Assembly (NCBI GenBank): GCA_963665265.2
Contig: CAXXHQ010000001.1
Coordinates: 682,001-746,000, forward strand
DNA length: 64,000 nucleotides
Direction: 5' to 3'
From: CAXXHQ01 sp963665265
GTDB lineage: Bacteria; Planctomycetota; Planctomycetia; Pirellulales; Thermoguttaceae
Below, in pieces: positions 35,471 through 44,428 of this stretch. The number at the start of each line of letters is the position of its first letter. Positions within the stretch are counted from its first letter, which is position 1. The notes under the pieces are model-generated. The model saw only the letters and a program-made list of their open reading frames with translations, made no database searches and had not been told where the DNA came from. The position numbers were made by a program, and so were the translations under genes.

Positions 35471-36322
35471 TCATCCTTCAAAGGTTCCGTTAAACACTTC
35501 AACCGCTTCGCCGGTCATATAGACGCGACCGTCGTCGGCCCAATGCAATTCCAAATCGCCTCCGGGAAGATGGGCGACGATTTTTCGGCCGGTTCGGCCG
35601 GTGAGCGCGCCCGCCACGCAAACGGCGCTCGCGCCGGTTCCGCAGGCCAAGGTTTCGCCCGAGCCGCGTTCCCAAACCCGCATGCGAATTTCGCTCGGCG
35701 AAAGAACCTGAACGAACTCGGCGTTGACTTTTCTCGGAAAATGCGGATTCGTTTCTATTTGCGGTCCAACCTGTAAGACTAAATGGTCGGTCGGCTCTTC
35801 GACGAAGGTGACGCAATGAGGATTGCCCATTGAAACGCAAGTGACGTCGAACGTTTCGCCGGCCACAGTAAGCGGAACGTCGGCGACAGGAGCCCCGGAG
35901 AATTTCGGGTTGCCGGGCAACGTCGTGGGAACTTGCGAAGGCTCGAAGATCGGTTCGCCCATATCGACCTTCGCACGAGAAACTTTGCCGGCTTCGATCT
36001 CGAGCTCCAAGGTCATTAGGCCGCGGCCGGTTTCGATCGTCAGCGGCGAGCGCGGACAAATTCCTCGGTCGTAGACGAATTTCCCCACGCAGCGGATGGC
36101 GTTGCCGCACATTTCCGATTCGGAGCCGTCGGCGTTGAACATTCGCATCCGCGCGTCGGCCTTGTCGCTCGGGCAGATGAGGACGAGCCCGTCTCCTCCG
36201 ACGCCGAAATGCCGATCCGAAATTTTCCGCGCCAGCGCGGGAATATCAGCCGGAATCGGCTCGACGAAGCAGTTTATGTAGACGTAGTCGTTGCCGGCTC
36301 CGTGCATTTTCGTAATTTGCAT
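35471..36322 (-). CDS. dapF: Diaminopimelate epimerase
   Basis: DapF interconverts LL- and meso-diaminopimelate for lysine and peptidoglycan synthesis. The 283-residue protein begins MQITKMHGAGNDYVYINCF and has both catalytic cysteines in their motifs: Cys72 in SEMCGNAIRC and Cys227 in ETLACGTGAS. Other landmarks are RMFNADGSE, GNPHCVTFV and ERGSGET. Presence of dapF implies meso-DAP synthesis, consistent with a peptidoglycan wall in this lineage. It is the first gene of a likely dapF-acyltransferase-xseA run on the minus strand. Confidence 0.97.
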   Translation of the reverse strand: MQITKMHGAGNDYVYINCFVEPIPADIPALARKISDRHFGVGGDGLVLICPSDKADARMRMFNADGSESEMCGNAIRCVGKFVYDRGICPRSPLTIETGRGLMTLELEIEAGKVSRAKVDMGEPIFEPSQVPTTLPGNPKFSGAPVADVPLTVAGETFDVTCVSMGNPHCVTFVEEPTDHLVLQVGPQIETNPHFPRKVNAEFVQVLSPSEIRMRVWERGSGETLACGTGASAVCVAGALTGRTGRKIVAHLPGGDLELHWADDGRVYMTGEAVEVFNGTFEG

Positions 36323-36543
36323 GACGTAAGTCCAACCTCAAAAAGACGTTCCGCGTTCCGCGGTCGTTTTCCGCAAAAGGGGCATTATATATCGATAAGA
36401 CGGAATTGACGAGGCGAGCGTTCGCCGTTTTTTCTTTGAGAAACCGCAGCGAAAGGGGCGTTTTTCCGCTAGAATCGAGAAAAATCGCTCTTGCCGTCCA
36501 GAGCGATTCCGGCTATCTTTCCGCGTCACAGCGCTAGGCAAAC

Positions 36544-37005
36544 GTGTCAACCGAAGTCAAACCGTCGAAGAATTCGCTCTCGAACCGCGAGAGATATTGG
36601 CTGTTCGCCCTGGCGTTCGGCTTAACGGCGTTGCTGGCGACCGCCGCGACGCTGACGCCTGAAAAACGAGGATTCGGCACGCATCGGCAGCTTGGCTTGC
36701 CTTCGTGCACGTTTGAAGCGACTTTTGGGCTACCCTGCCCATCGTGCGGAATGACGACGGCTTGGGCCGCCCTCCTCCGCGGAGATTGGCGCAAGTCGGT
36801 CGAATCGAACTTAAGCGGCGCGATCCTGTGCGTGCTGGCCGTCGCGGCCTGCCCCTGGGTTTTCGGCGCGGCGGTTTTCGGTCGCTGGCCGATCGCGGAG
36901 CCGACCGGCAAGCGAATCGCCGGCGTGGTCGTCGCATTGACGATCATCGCCTCAGCGCAATGGGCGTGGCGCATGTACGAAATTTTCACGCATATTAAGA
37001 CATAA
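36544..37005 (+). CDS. DUF2752 membrane protein
   Basis: The 153-residue product starts at GTG 36544. It has the hallmark DUF2752 motif LPSCTFEATFGLPCPSCGMT followed by TAWAALLRGDW, preceded by one hydrophobic helix (LFALAFGLTALLATAATLT) and followed by two more (ILCVLAVAACPWVFGAAVF; VVVALTIIASAQWAWRMYEI). The Cys cluster C-x9-C-x2-C may bind metal. The function of the family is not known. An in-frame ATG is lacking nearby, so GTG is the likely start. It lies 80 bases before a lipoprotein gene. Confidence 0.88.
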   Translation: MSTEVKPSKNSLSNRERYWLFALAFGLTALLATAATLTPEKRGFGTHRQLGLPSCTFEATFGLPCPSCGMTTAWAALLRGDWRKSVESNLSGAILCVLAVAACPWVFGAAVFGRWPIAEPTGKRIAGVVVALTIIASAQWAWRMYEIFTHIKT

Positions 37006-37084
37006 CGGCGACGGATGAAGCGGAAACGGAATTCCGCGAAATCATTCGACGCTAACCAATAAAAATTCACGCAAGGAAAAAACG

Positions 37085-37744
37085 ATGGATCGTTTTATTC
37101 GGCGTTATTCCTGGGTCTTCGCCGTTTGCGCGACTCTCGGCGTCGTCGCCGCGGCTACCGGTTGCCGCAGCGCGATCGCCACGATGCTGTTCGTTTTCAA
37201 AGGGAACAACGTCGAAGCCGACTTCAAAGGGCTTGAGAAGAAAAAAGTGGCCGTCGTGATTCGTCCCACGGCCGAGATGCAGTGCCGGAATCCCGGCGCC
37301 GCCCGCGAGTTGGCCAAGCGATTGAGCAAAAAGCTCGCCGACAACGTCAACAAAATCAAGATCGTCGATCAACAAAAGGTCGAAAAGTGGTGCGACGAAA
37401 ACAACTGGGAGGAATACCCGGAAGTCGGCAAAGCCGTGAAGGCCGAAATGGTCGTCGGCGTCGATCTTGAATCGTTCAGCATTTATCAAGGGCAAACGAT
37501 TTACCAAGGGCGCGCCTCGTGCTCGGTCCGCGTGTATGACGTCAAAGACGACGGCAAGGTCGTTTTTGAACGTAACATGCCGCAAACGATCTATCCGCCG
37601 AGCGCCGGAGTGGCCGCCTCGGAAATGCCTGAAACCGAGTTCCGTCTCCAATTCGTAGACGTGCTGGCCGAACAAATCGGCCGCTACTTCTACCCGCACG
37701 ACGGCCACGCCGACATCGGCCAAGACTCGAGGATTCTCCGCTAA
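37085..37744 (+). CDS. Lipoprotein with GNA1162/CsgG-like N-terminal pattern
   Basis: The ATG at 37085 follows AAGGA and begins a lipoprotein signal (WVFAVCATLGVVAAATGC), with the lipidated Cys at residue 27. The 219-residue body has a Rossmann-like alternation: KKVAVVIRPTAEMQC, LAKRLSKKLADNVNKIKIVDQQ, VGKAVKAEMVVGVDLESFSI, and a final strand-helix part. The pattern 'accumulate helix, then K-I-V-x-x-x-x-V then A-D-x-V-V-G-V-D' recalls CsgG/GNA1162-like outer-membrane assembly lipoproteins, but I would not assert membership. Location at the inner face of an outer membrane is plausible. A terminator follows. Confidence 0.8.
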   Translation: MDRFIRRYSWVFAVCATLGVVAAATGCRSAIATMLFVFKGNNVEADFKGLEKKKVAVVIRPTAEMQCRNPGAARELAKRLSKKLADNVNKIKIVDQQKVEKWCDENNWEEYPEVGKAVKAEMVVGVDLESFSIYQGQTIYQGRASCSVRVYDVKDDGKVVFERNMPQTIYPPSAGVAASEMPETEFRLQFVDVLAEQIGRYFYPHDGHADIGQDSRILR

Positions 37745-37778
37745 AACGGCGTAGTTCTCGCACAAGAGCGATTCACCT

Positions 37779-37807
37779 AGCCCGACCTTGGCGTCGGGCT
37801 TTTTTTT
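37779..37807 (+). terminator. Intrinsic terminator after the lipoprotein gene
   Basis: AGCCCGAC (37779-37786) pairs with GTCGGGCT (37793-37800) with a 6-base loop, followed by T7. Confidence 0.92.
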
Positions 37808-37892
37808 GCGCGTTGACGAAGCGTTTGCGGCGACATACCATGGTATTTAGCGGCGAAATCCAAGCTATTCGTTTTTCAACGAGGTCTTTGCC

Positions 37893-38882
37893 ATGCTGCG
37901 TCTACCCTCCGCTCTTCGATCCGCCGGCTTGCAATTTTGGGCGACGTTCACGCTTGCCATTTTCGCCGTAACGACGACGGTAGGCCCAATCGCGTTCGGG
38001 GCGACCGACGAAAAGCTCGCCCCGCCCGAAGACGTCATTCTCGTAACTTCGGACGGCGTTCGCTTGGCCGTCACGTACTATAAGAGCTCGTTGGGCAAAG
38101 ACGCCGCCGCGGTCGTCCTGCTTCACGCGGAGAAAGGACAACGTTCGGACTTCAGCAATCTCGCTTTGCAATTGCAAGCGAAGGGATTCGCCGTGGTCGC
38201 TCCCGATCTTCGCGGGCACGGCGGCAGCACGCGCGCCAAACGAGACGGCCGCGAGATCACGCTCTCCGCCTCGACGATGGCGGCCGCCGAATTCGGCCTC
38301 ATGCCGACGCTCGACATGCGAGCGGTCGCTTCGTTTGTTTGGCAAAAGAACAACGCCAAAGAATTGAACATCGACAAGCTCTGCGTGGTCGGCGCCGAAT
38401 TGGGAGCGTCGGTCGCCTTGGAATTCGCCGCGTTCGACGCCCACGCCTACGAATTGAATTTGCCGGAGCCTTACTACGGTCCCTTGAAGCTCGGCGGCTT
38501 CGTCAAAGCCCTGGCTCTGATTTCGCCCGAATATTCCGTCCACGGCATTTCGCTGAAGAACGCCCTCGGCGATCCGACGGTTCGCAACGACCTTTCCGTT
38601 TTACTGATGGTCGGCGAAGACGACGCGAAGGCGGTCGGCGAAGCGAAGCGAGTCTATTCCACGTTCGAGAAATCGCACCCCGAGCCGCCGAAAGACCTCT
38701 GGCAAGAGCGGAAGACGCTCTTTTATTTCCCGCTGAAAACGAAGCTGCAAGGGACGAAGGTTCTCGAAGTGAAAGATCTGAAAGCCGACAAGGCTATCGC
38801 CGAATTTCTCGACTTGCGTCTCGTGAAAAGCGACGTTTCGAAAACCTGGGATTGGAAAGAACGCAAATCGCCGAACCAATAA
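37893..38882 (+). CDS. Secreted alpha/beta-hydrolase-fold protein with altered nucleophile elbow
   Basis: The 329-residue protein has a signal peptide (FWATFTLAIFAVTTTVGPIAFGA) and an alpha/beta hydrolase core: VVLLHAEKGQRSDF, GFAVVAPDLRGHGGS, then LCVVGAELGASVALEFA at the place of the nucleophile elbow. In active members this reads G-x-S-x-G; here it is GAELG with Glu169 in place of Ser. A later LLMVGEDDAKAVGEA resembles the loop carrying the acid residue. The oxyanion-side motif is HAEKG rather than HGxGG. It may therefore be a non-catalytic relative, for example a binding protein. No neighbour clarifies its role. Confidence 0.85.
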   Translation: MLRLPSALRSAGLQFWATFTLAIFAVTTTVGPIAFGATDEKLAPPEDVILVTSDGVRLAVTYYKSSLGKDAAAVVLLHAEKGQRSDFSNLALQLQAKGFAVVAPDLRGHGGSTRAKRDGREITLSASTMAAAEFGLMPTLDMRAVASFVWQKNNAKELNIDKLCVVGAELGASVALEFAAFDAHAYELNLPEPYYGPLKLGGFVKALALISPEYSVHGISLKNALGDPTVRNDLSVLLMVGEDDAKAVGEAKRVYSTFEKSHPEPPKDLWQERKTLFYFPLKTKLQGTKVLEVKDLKADKAIAEFLDLRLVKSDVSKTWDWKERKSPNQ

Positions 38883-38924
38883 AGTCCGGCGTCGCTTCAT
38901 GCGATTCGCGGAAAACGCGGCGGC

Positions 38925-40238
38925 CTACGGCTTCAAGGCGGGACGGCCGATGCTGTAATAGGTGAAGCCGGCGGCCTTCATTCGTTGCGGATTGTAGATA
39001 TTCCGTCCGTCGAACACGACCGGTTCACGCATCAAATCGCGCATGTCGTCGAAGTCGGGATGCACGTACTGTTTCCATTCGGTGAGAATGGCCAAGGCGT
39101 CGGCTCCGGCGATGGCGTCATCCCGCTTCTCGCAGTATTCGAGCTTGTCGCCGTAGATGCGGCGAATATTTTCCATCGCCGCCGGATCGTTCACTCGCAA
39201 GATCGCGCCGACCTCTAACAATCGATCGATAAGCGTTAGCGCAGGCGCCTCGCGGATGTCGTCCGTACCGGGCTTGAAGGCCAATCCCCAGACGGCGATC
39301 TTCTTTCCCTTCACGCTTCCGTCGAAATGCTCCAGAATCTTCTCGACGAGGACTCCTTTTTGTCGTTCGTTCACTTCATGCACGGCGTCGAGAACGGTCG
39401 GCTGAACGCCGTGCTTTCGAGCCACCGCCGCCAACGCTTGAACGTCCTTGGGGAAGCAGCTTCCGCCGTAGCCGACGCCGGGAAAGAGAAACGCGAAGCC
39501 GATTCGGCTGTCGTGCCCGATGCCGCGTCGCACGTCGTTGATATCGGCGCCGGCGCGTTCGCAGACGTTCGCCACTTCGTTAATGAAGCTAATTTTCACC
39601 GAAAGCAACGCGTTGGCCGCGTACTTCGTCATCTCCGCGCTTTCCGGCGACATGGTCAAGAGAGGTTTGTCGGTCCGCAAATACGGTTGGTAGAGATCCC
39701 GGAGAACCTCGGCCGTTTCGGGCGAACGAACGCCGATGACCACGCGGTCGGGCTTCATAAAGTCGTCGATCGCGGCCCCTTCTTTTAAGAACTCCGGATT
39801 GCTCGCCACTTCGATATCCATGCCGGTCAGCTCTTTGAGGCGAGCGGCGATCGAAGCGTTCGTTCCGACGGGGGCCGTGCTCTTGCAAACGACGATCGAG
39901 CATTTGTGCAGATAGGGGGCGATCGCGTCGACCACGCCGCGCAAGGCGGTGAGATCGACCGAGCCGTCGTCCGAGGCCGGCGTGCCGACGGCGAGAAAAA
40001 CGACTCGCCGTTTAGCCAACGCCGCGACCATATCGGTGGTGAAATGCAACCGACCTCCGTCGGCGTTGCGTTTAACCAACTCGGCCAAGCCCGGCTCGTA
40101 GATCGGAATCCGACCTTCGTTGAGCATATCGATTTTTCGCTTATCGCAATCGACGCAGACGACGTCGTTGCCCGTCTCGGCGAAACAAGCGCCCGTAACC
40201 AATCCCACGTATCCGGTCCCGATGACGGCGATCTTCAT
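38925..40238 (-). CDS. ugd: UDP-glucose 6-dehydrogenase
   Basis: Ugd oxidises UDP-glucose twice with NAD+ to UDP-glucuronate, a precursor of polysaccharides. The 437-residue protein has the N-terminal Rossmann motif KIAVIGTGYVGLVTGACFAE, VVFLAVGTPASDDGSVDL, the central helix region ALLSVKISFINEVANVCE, and the catalytic-Cys motif GVGYGGSCFPKDVQAL. The C-terminal domain carries VWGLAFKPGTDDIREAPAL. Length and motifs are typical. The gene lies 127 bases downstream of gyrA on the same strand, with no terminator seen between. No capsule cluster surrounds it. Confidence 0.97.
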   Translation of the reverse strand: MKIAVIGTGYVGLVTGACFAETGNDVVCVDCDKRKIDMLNEGRIPIYEPGLAELVKRNADGGRLHFTTDMVAALAKRRVVFLAVGTPASDDGSVDLTALRGVVDAIAPYLHKCSIVVCKSTAPVGTNASIAARLKELTGMDIEVASNPEFLKEGAAIDDFMKPDRVVIGVRSPETAEVLRDLYQPYLRTDKPLLTMSPESAEMTKYAANALLSVKISFINEVANVCERAGADINDVRRGIGHDSRIGFAFLFPGVGYGGSCFPKDVQALAAVARKHGVQPTVLDAVHEVNERQKGVLVEKILEHFDGSVKGKKIAVWGLAFKPGTDDIREAPALTLIDRLLEVGAILRVNDPAAMENIRRIYGDKLEYCEKRDDAIAGADALAILTEWKQYVHPDFDDMRDLMREPVVFDGRNIYNPQRMKAAGFTYYSIGRPALKP

Positions 40239-40365
40239 GACAGTCCCTTATCAATTGTTGTGGTTTGATCGGCCGAGAGCCGCTCCTTCTTTCTCGTCCC
40301 CTATCCTTTTGGGAGAGGGTTAGCGCAAGGTCGAATCATCGAATAAGTCCGCCGCACGCGGGAAG

Positions 40366-43140
40366 TTACTCTTTCGGCTCTTCCGCCTCTTCTTTGTCGC
40401 CGCCTTCTTCCTTCGGCACGCGTTTGACGGCGACGAGTTTATCCTCGTCGTCAAGGCTCATGATCTTCACGCCTTGCGTGTTGCGTCCGATGACGCTGAC
40501 GTCGCTCACGGCGATGCGTTGCAACTTGCCGTGCGTTGTAATCATGAGCAACTCTTCGTCGTCGCGAACGGCGACGATGCCGATGGCCGGCCCGTTGCGG
40601 TCGGTGGTCTTGATGTCGCGGATGCCTTTTCCGCCGCGGCGTTGCGTGCGGTACGAGTGTCCCGACGAGAGTTCGTCGCCTTCGCCCGCTTCTTCAGCGG
40701 CGTCGTCCGATTCGGTCGCCGATTGATCGACTTCGGCCGCGTCTTCCGTTTCTTCCCCTTCAAGCGCCGAATCCTCTTGCACGAGCGACGAGATTTCGGC
40801 GTTCGGTCCGAACGGCGTCCGTTTGCCGTAGCCGTTCGCGCAGACCGTAAGCAGCGTGGCCTCGGGATCGGCGACGACCATGCCGACGACCACGTCGCCG
40901 GCAGTGAGCCGGATGCCTTTCACGCCGCTCGAATTGCGACCCATCGGTCGTGCGTCGGACTGCGCGAATCGAATGGTCATGCCTTTGGCCGTGGCCAGCA
41001 CTAATTCGTCGCCCCGCTTCGCCACGACCACGTCGACCAATTCGTCGCCTTCGCGGAGCTTGATGGCGATGATGCCGTTCTTTTGCGGTCGGCTGTACGC
41101 CTCGAGCGGAGTCTTCTTCACCAATCCGCGCGCCGTCGCCATGACCAAGTAGTGGTCGGGCAAGTCGAAGTCCTTCACGGCGCGGCAATCGGCGATCTGC
41201 TCCCCTTCGGAAAGGTTCAGCAAATTGACGACCGCTCGACCGCGGCTGTCGCGAGCCAATTGCGGGAGGTCGTAGACCTTGCGCCAATAGACTTTTCCTT
41301 TGTTCGTGAAGAACAGCAGATAGGCGTGCGTGCTGGCCACGAAGAGATGTTGAACCGGATCCTCGTCGGCGGTCTTGGCGCCGGTGAGTCCTTTGCCGCC
41401 GCGACGCTGCGAACGATAGGCCGACGACGGCGTCCGCTTAATGTAGCCGGCGCTCGTGATCGAAACGACCATCGTCTCCTCTTCGATCAAGTCCTCAAGG
41501 TTGACGTCGCCCAACTCTTCGCCGCTGATGTCCGTACGGCGCGGGTCGCCGTGCTTTCGCTTGATCTCGCGGAGCTCATCGCGAATGATTTCGAGAATAT
41601 TCTTGCGGTCCGAAAGAATCCGATTGTATTCGGCGATCTCGGCCAACAGGTTCTTATGCTCGTCGGAAAGTTTTTCTTGTTCGAGGTTGACCAACTGTCC
41701 CAAGGTCATTCGCAGAATTGCGTCGGCCTGCACCGGGGTCAACGTATAAAACTCGCTGCGGCCGCGTTCAGCCTCGACGACCTTGAACCCTTCGTCGCCC
41801 AAAGCGCGTTGCAGCAAGGCCGACGGCGTTTGAATTTGCATCAAACGCTCTTTCGCCTCGGGCTGCGTGGAAGAGCTACGAATGACGCGGATCACCTCGT
41901 CGATGTTGGCGTGGGCCAAGAGCAAGCCCTCGACCGTGTGTTTGCGTTGACGCGCCCGGGAAAGCAGGAATAACGTGCGGCGGCGGATCACGGTCTCGCG
42001 GTGGCGCAAGAATTCCTCGAGCAACTCTTTGAAGGTCAACACCCGCGGCTTGCCGTCGACGAGCGCGAGGAAAATGATCGAAATGCTGTCTTGCAGCGGC
42101 GTGAACTGATAGAGTTGCGCCAAGACGACGTCGGGATCGGCGTCCCGCTTCAGTTCGACGACCAAGCGGACCGGCTCCTCCAAATCGCTTTCATTCCGCA
42201 AGTTCGAGATGCCGACGATTTTCCCTTCGGAAACGACCTCGGCGATCTTTTCTTCGATGCGGTCGCGCGTTTGTTGGAAGGGGATTTCGCTAATAACGAT
42301 GCGGCTGCGATTATTGTGCGTCTCGATTTTGGCGCGAGCGCGAACGACGATCGTGCTGCGTCCGGTGTGATAACCGCGGCGAATGCCGGACCGGCCGCAG
42401 ATGGTACCGCCGGTCGGAAAGTCGGGGCCCGGCGCGATCTCCATGAGCTCGTCGATCGAAACGTCCGGATCGTCGATCACGCGAATCAGCGCGTCGCAAA
42501 TTTCTCCGGCGTTGTGCGGCGGAATCGAAGTCGCCATGCCGACGGCGATTCCGTTCGCCCCGTTCACCAACAGGTTGGGGAACTTCGACGGCAAAACCAC
42601 CGGCTCGGAACGACGCTCGTCGTAGGTCGGCACGAAGTCGACCGTATCGAGCTTCAAGTCCTCGAGCATCAAGGCCGCGATCGGCGACATTCGAGCTTCG
42701 GTATATCGCATGGCGGCGGGAGGCAGACCGGCGATCGACCCGAAGTTTCCTTGCTTGTCGATCAGAATGTTCCGCAGATTCCACTCTTGGGCCATGCGCA
42801 CCAACGTCGGATAGATCACGCTTTCGCCGTGCGGATGGTAATTACCGCTCGTATCGCCGGAGATTTTCGCGCATTTAACCCGCGCCGCGCCCGGCGTCAG
42901 GTTCAAGTCGTTCATCGCCACGAGAATGCGGCGTTGCGAAGGCTTCAGGCCGTCGCGCACGTCGGGGAGCGCGCGACTCACGATGACGCTCATCGCGTAC
43001 GTAAGATAACTTCCCTTCAGCTCGTCCTCGATGGACATATCCAATAGGCGACCGCCCGGCGGAACGCTGCCCGCTCCAAGAGGCGACGGCGAGGGGATTT
43101 GATTGTTTTCGTCCGGTGGAAGATTCGAATCAGTGGACAA
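40366..43140 (-). CDS. gyrA: DNA gyrase subunit A
   Basis: GyrA cuts and rejoins DNA during negative supercoiling. The 924-residue protein carries the catalytic Tyr in AAMRYTEARMS and the quinolone-region motif GDTSGNYHPHGESVIYP, where the position of E. coli Asp87 is Pro. The C-terminal beta-pinwheel includes the GyrA box QRRGGKG (about residue 575), which marks gyrase rather than topoisomerase IV. A second perfect QRRGGKG occurs near residue 830, preceded by an acidic insert (EETEDAAEVDQSATES). The start appears to be TTG at 43140, with AAAGGA 6 bases upstream. The next in-frame Met is ~33 codons in. gyrB is not adjacent. Confidence 0.97.
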   Translation of the reverse strand: MSTDSNLPPDENNQIPSPSPLGAGSVPPGGRLLDMSIEDELKGSYLTYAMSVIVSRALPDVRDGLKPSQRRILVAMNDLNLTPGAARVKCAKISGDTSGNYHPHGESVIYPTLVRMAQEWNLRNILIDKQGNFGSIAGLPPAAMRYTEARMSPIAALMLEDLKLDTVDFVPTYDERRSEPVVLPSKFPNLLVNGANGIAVGMATSIPPHNAGEICDALIRVIDDPDVSIDELMEIAPGPDFPTGGTICGRSGIRRGYHTGRSTIVVRARAKIETHNNRSRIVISEIPFQQTRDRIEEKIAEVVSEGKIVGISNLRNESDLEEPVRLVVELKRDADPDVVLAQLYQFTPLQDSISIIFLALVDGKPRVLTFKELLEEFLRHRETVIRRRTLFLLSRARQRKHTVEGLLLAHANIDEVIRVIRSSSTQPEAKERLMQIQTPSALLQRALGDEGFKVVEAERGRSEFYTLTPVQADAILRMTLGQLVNLEQEKLSDEHKNLLAEIAEYNRILSDRKNILEIIRDELREIKRKHGDPRRTDISGEELGDVNLEDLIEEETMVVSITSAGYIKRTPSSAYRSQRRGGKGLTGAKTADEDPVQHLFVASTHAYLLFFTNKGKVYWRKVYDLPQLARDSRGRAVVNLLNLSEGEQIADCRAVKDFDLPDHYLVMATARGLVKKTPLEAYSRPQKNGIIAIKLREGDELVDVVVAKRGDELVLATAKGMTIRFAQSDARPMGRNSSGVKGIRLTAGDVVVGMVVADPEATLLTVCANGYGKRTPFGPNAEISSLVQEDSALEGEETEDAAEVDQSATESDDAAEEAGEGDELSSGHSYRTQRRGGKGIRDIKTTDRNGPAIGIVAVRDDEELLMITTHGKLQRIAVSDVSVIGRNTQGVKIMSLDDEDKLVAVKRVPKEEGGDKEEAEEPKE

Positions 43141-43516
43141 CGCGATTCCTTTCTACAAACAACGACGTCCTGCAAAATGGACGACGAGAAACTTCGCCGC
43201 CGCGACGCCGATCAAACGCAAAATTCAATGCAACGCGAAGAGGCTAAATATACCGTTTTTGTCGATTCGGAACAACCGCTCCCGGCAAAAAAACGCCGCC
43301 GCAACGTATTACGCCAAAACAAGTTGCGCAGGCGTTTTCCGACCTCCCCCGGCGGAACGCAAGAATTGCCGAAAACCGTCCAAATCGACCGCCAAATCGC
43401 CGCCAAAACGCCCCCCGTCTATCGCTTCCAACGCGTCGCCATTTACAATGCCCAATTATTCGCGACGCTCCCCGCGTCGCCATGCACTCAATTTCCGCCG
43501 CTCAAGGAGCCATGCA
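43141..43516. other. Intergenic region between gyrA and the ferredoxin-nitroreductase gene
   Basis: About 375 bases of divergent upstream region. It holds the gyrA ribosome-binding site (43147-43152) and AAGGAG (43504-43509) for the rightward gene. Frames open here on both strands lack coding character. Confidence 0.45.
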
Positions 43517-44419
43517 ATGGGCGTTCGATTTATCGACAAAGCCGTTCCTGAAATCAACGTTGATCGTTGCGTCGGTTGCGGAGCTTGCGTCTCGGATTGT
43601 TCCGGCGAGGTCTTGAAACTGGATAACGGGAAGGCCGTCTTCACTCCGGAAGGCTTCATGGGTTGCATCGCCTGCGGACACTGCATGACGCTCTGCCCCG
43701 TCGACGCCGTCCGCGTCGCCGGCCGAGGCATGCTCCCCTCCGACCGCGTCGAACTACCGCCACGCGACGTGCAAGCGACGGTCGGTCAATTCGAGGCCTT
43801 GCTCCTTCGGCGCCGTAGCGTTCGACGCTATCAAGAACACGAAATTGAGCGCGACGCCATTGACCGAATTCTTTCCATGACCGCGCTCGCCCCCATGGGC
43901 ATCCCGCCCACGGAAGCGGGCGTCGTCGTCTTTCACGGCCGCGATAAAGTCCAAGCCTTCGCCCAAGACGCCTGCGATAGCTTCGCCCGAATGCGAAAAC
44001 GCATGTCGCCGAAGCTCCTCAGCGTCATGCGATTCTTTCGGCTGTTGAACAAAACGGATTATGAATCGATGCGAGATTTCGTTTTGCCGCTGATGAAAGA
44101 AGTCGTCGAACGGCGTGAACGAGGCGAAGACCTCTTCACTTACGGGGCCCCGGCCGCTTTTCTTTTCCACTTCGGCCCTTACGCCGATCCCGCCGACGCG
44201 CACATCGCCGCGACGTACGCCATGCTTGCCGCGGAATCGCTGGGTCTTGGCTCCTGCATGCTCGGCACGCCGATCGCCTTTAACTACGATCCGCAAATGA
44301 AGGGAAAGTACGGCATACCGTCCGAAAATAAATTTGGATTGGCGTTAACCCTCGGACGTCCGGCGCAAGAACGTCACGCGACGATCCGCCGTCGCTTAGC
44401 TTCAACGACGTTCGTTTAA
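43517..44419 (+). CDS. Ferredoxin-nitroreductase fusion protein
   Basis: The 300-residue protein starts at ATG 43517, eight bases after AAGGAG. The N-terminal ~75 residues hold two [4Fe-4S] motifs: VDRCVGCGACVSDCSG and MGCIACGHCMTLCPVDAV. The remaining ~220 residues are a nitroreductase-fold flavin domain: LLLRRRSVRRYQEHEIERDA near its start, TALAPMGIPPTEAGVVV, and near the end AESLGLGSCMLGTPIAFNYD and FGLALTLGRP. Such fusions pass electrons from the clusters to FMN; the substrate here is unknown. It is not part of an obvious operon. The distal gene on the minus strand, a kinase, converges with it at 10 bases. Confidence 0.92.
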   Translation: MGVRFIDKAVPEINVDRCVGCGACVSDCSGEVLKLDNGKAVFTPEGFMGCIACGHCMTLCPVDAVRVAGRGMLPSDRVELPPRDVQATVGQFEALLLRRRSVRRYQEHEIERDAIDRILSMTALAPMGIPPTEAGVVVFHGRDKVQAFAQDACDSFARMRKRMSPKLLSVMRFFRLLNKTDYESMRDFVLPLMKEVVERRERGEDLFTYGAPAAFLFHFGPYADPADAHIAATYAMLAAESLGLGSCMLGTPIAFNYDPQMKGKYGIPSENKFGLALTLGRPAQERHATIRRRLASTTFV

Positions 44420-44428
44420 GAGCGGCGA

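Noticed and set aside
36534..37070. A 178-codon frame opposite the DUF2752 gene
   Set aside because: The forward strand encodes the clear DUF2752 Cys motif and membrane helices; the reverse frame has no features.
43103..43516. N-terminal extension of the ferredoxin-nitroreductase gene
   Set aside because: The frame is open for 138 more codons, but the AAGGAG before 43517 and the ferredoxin motif position fix the start; the extension is Arg/Lys-rich noise.
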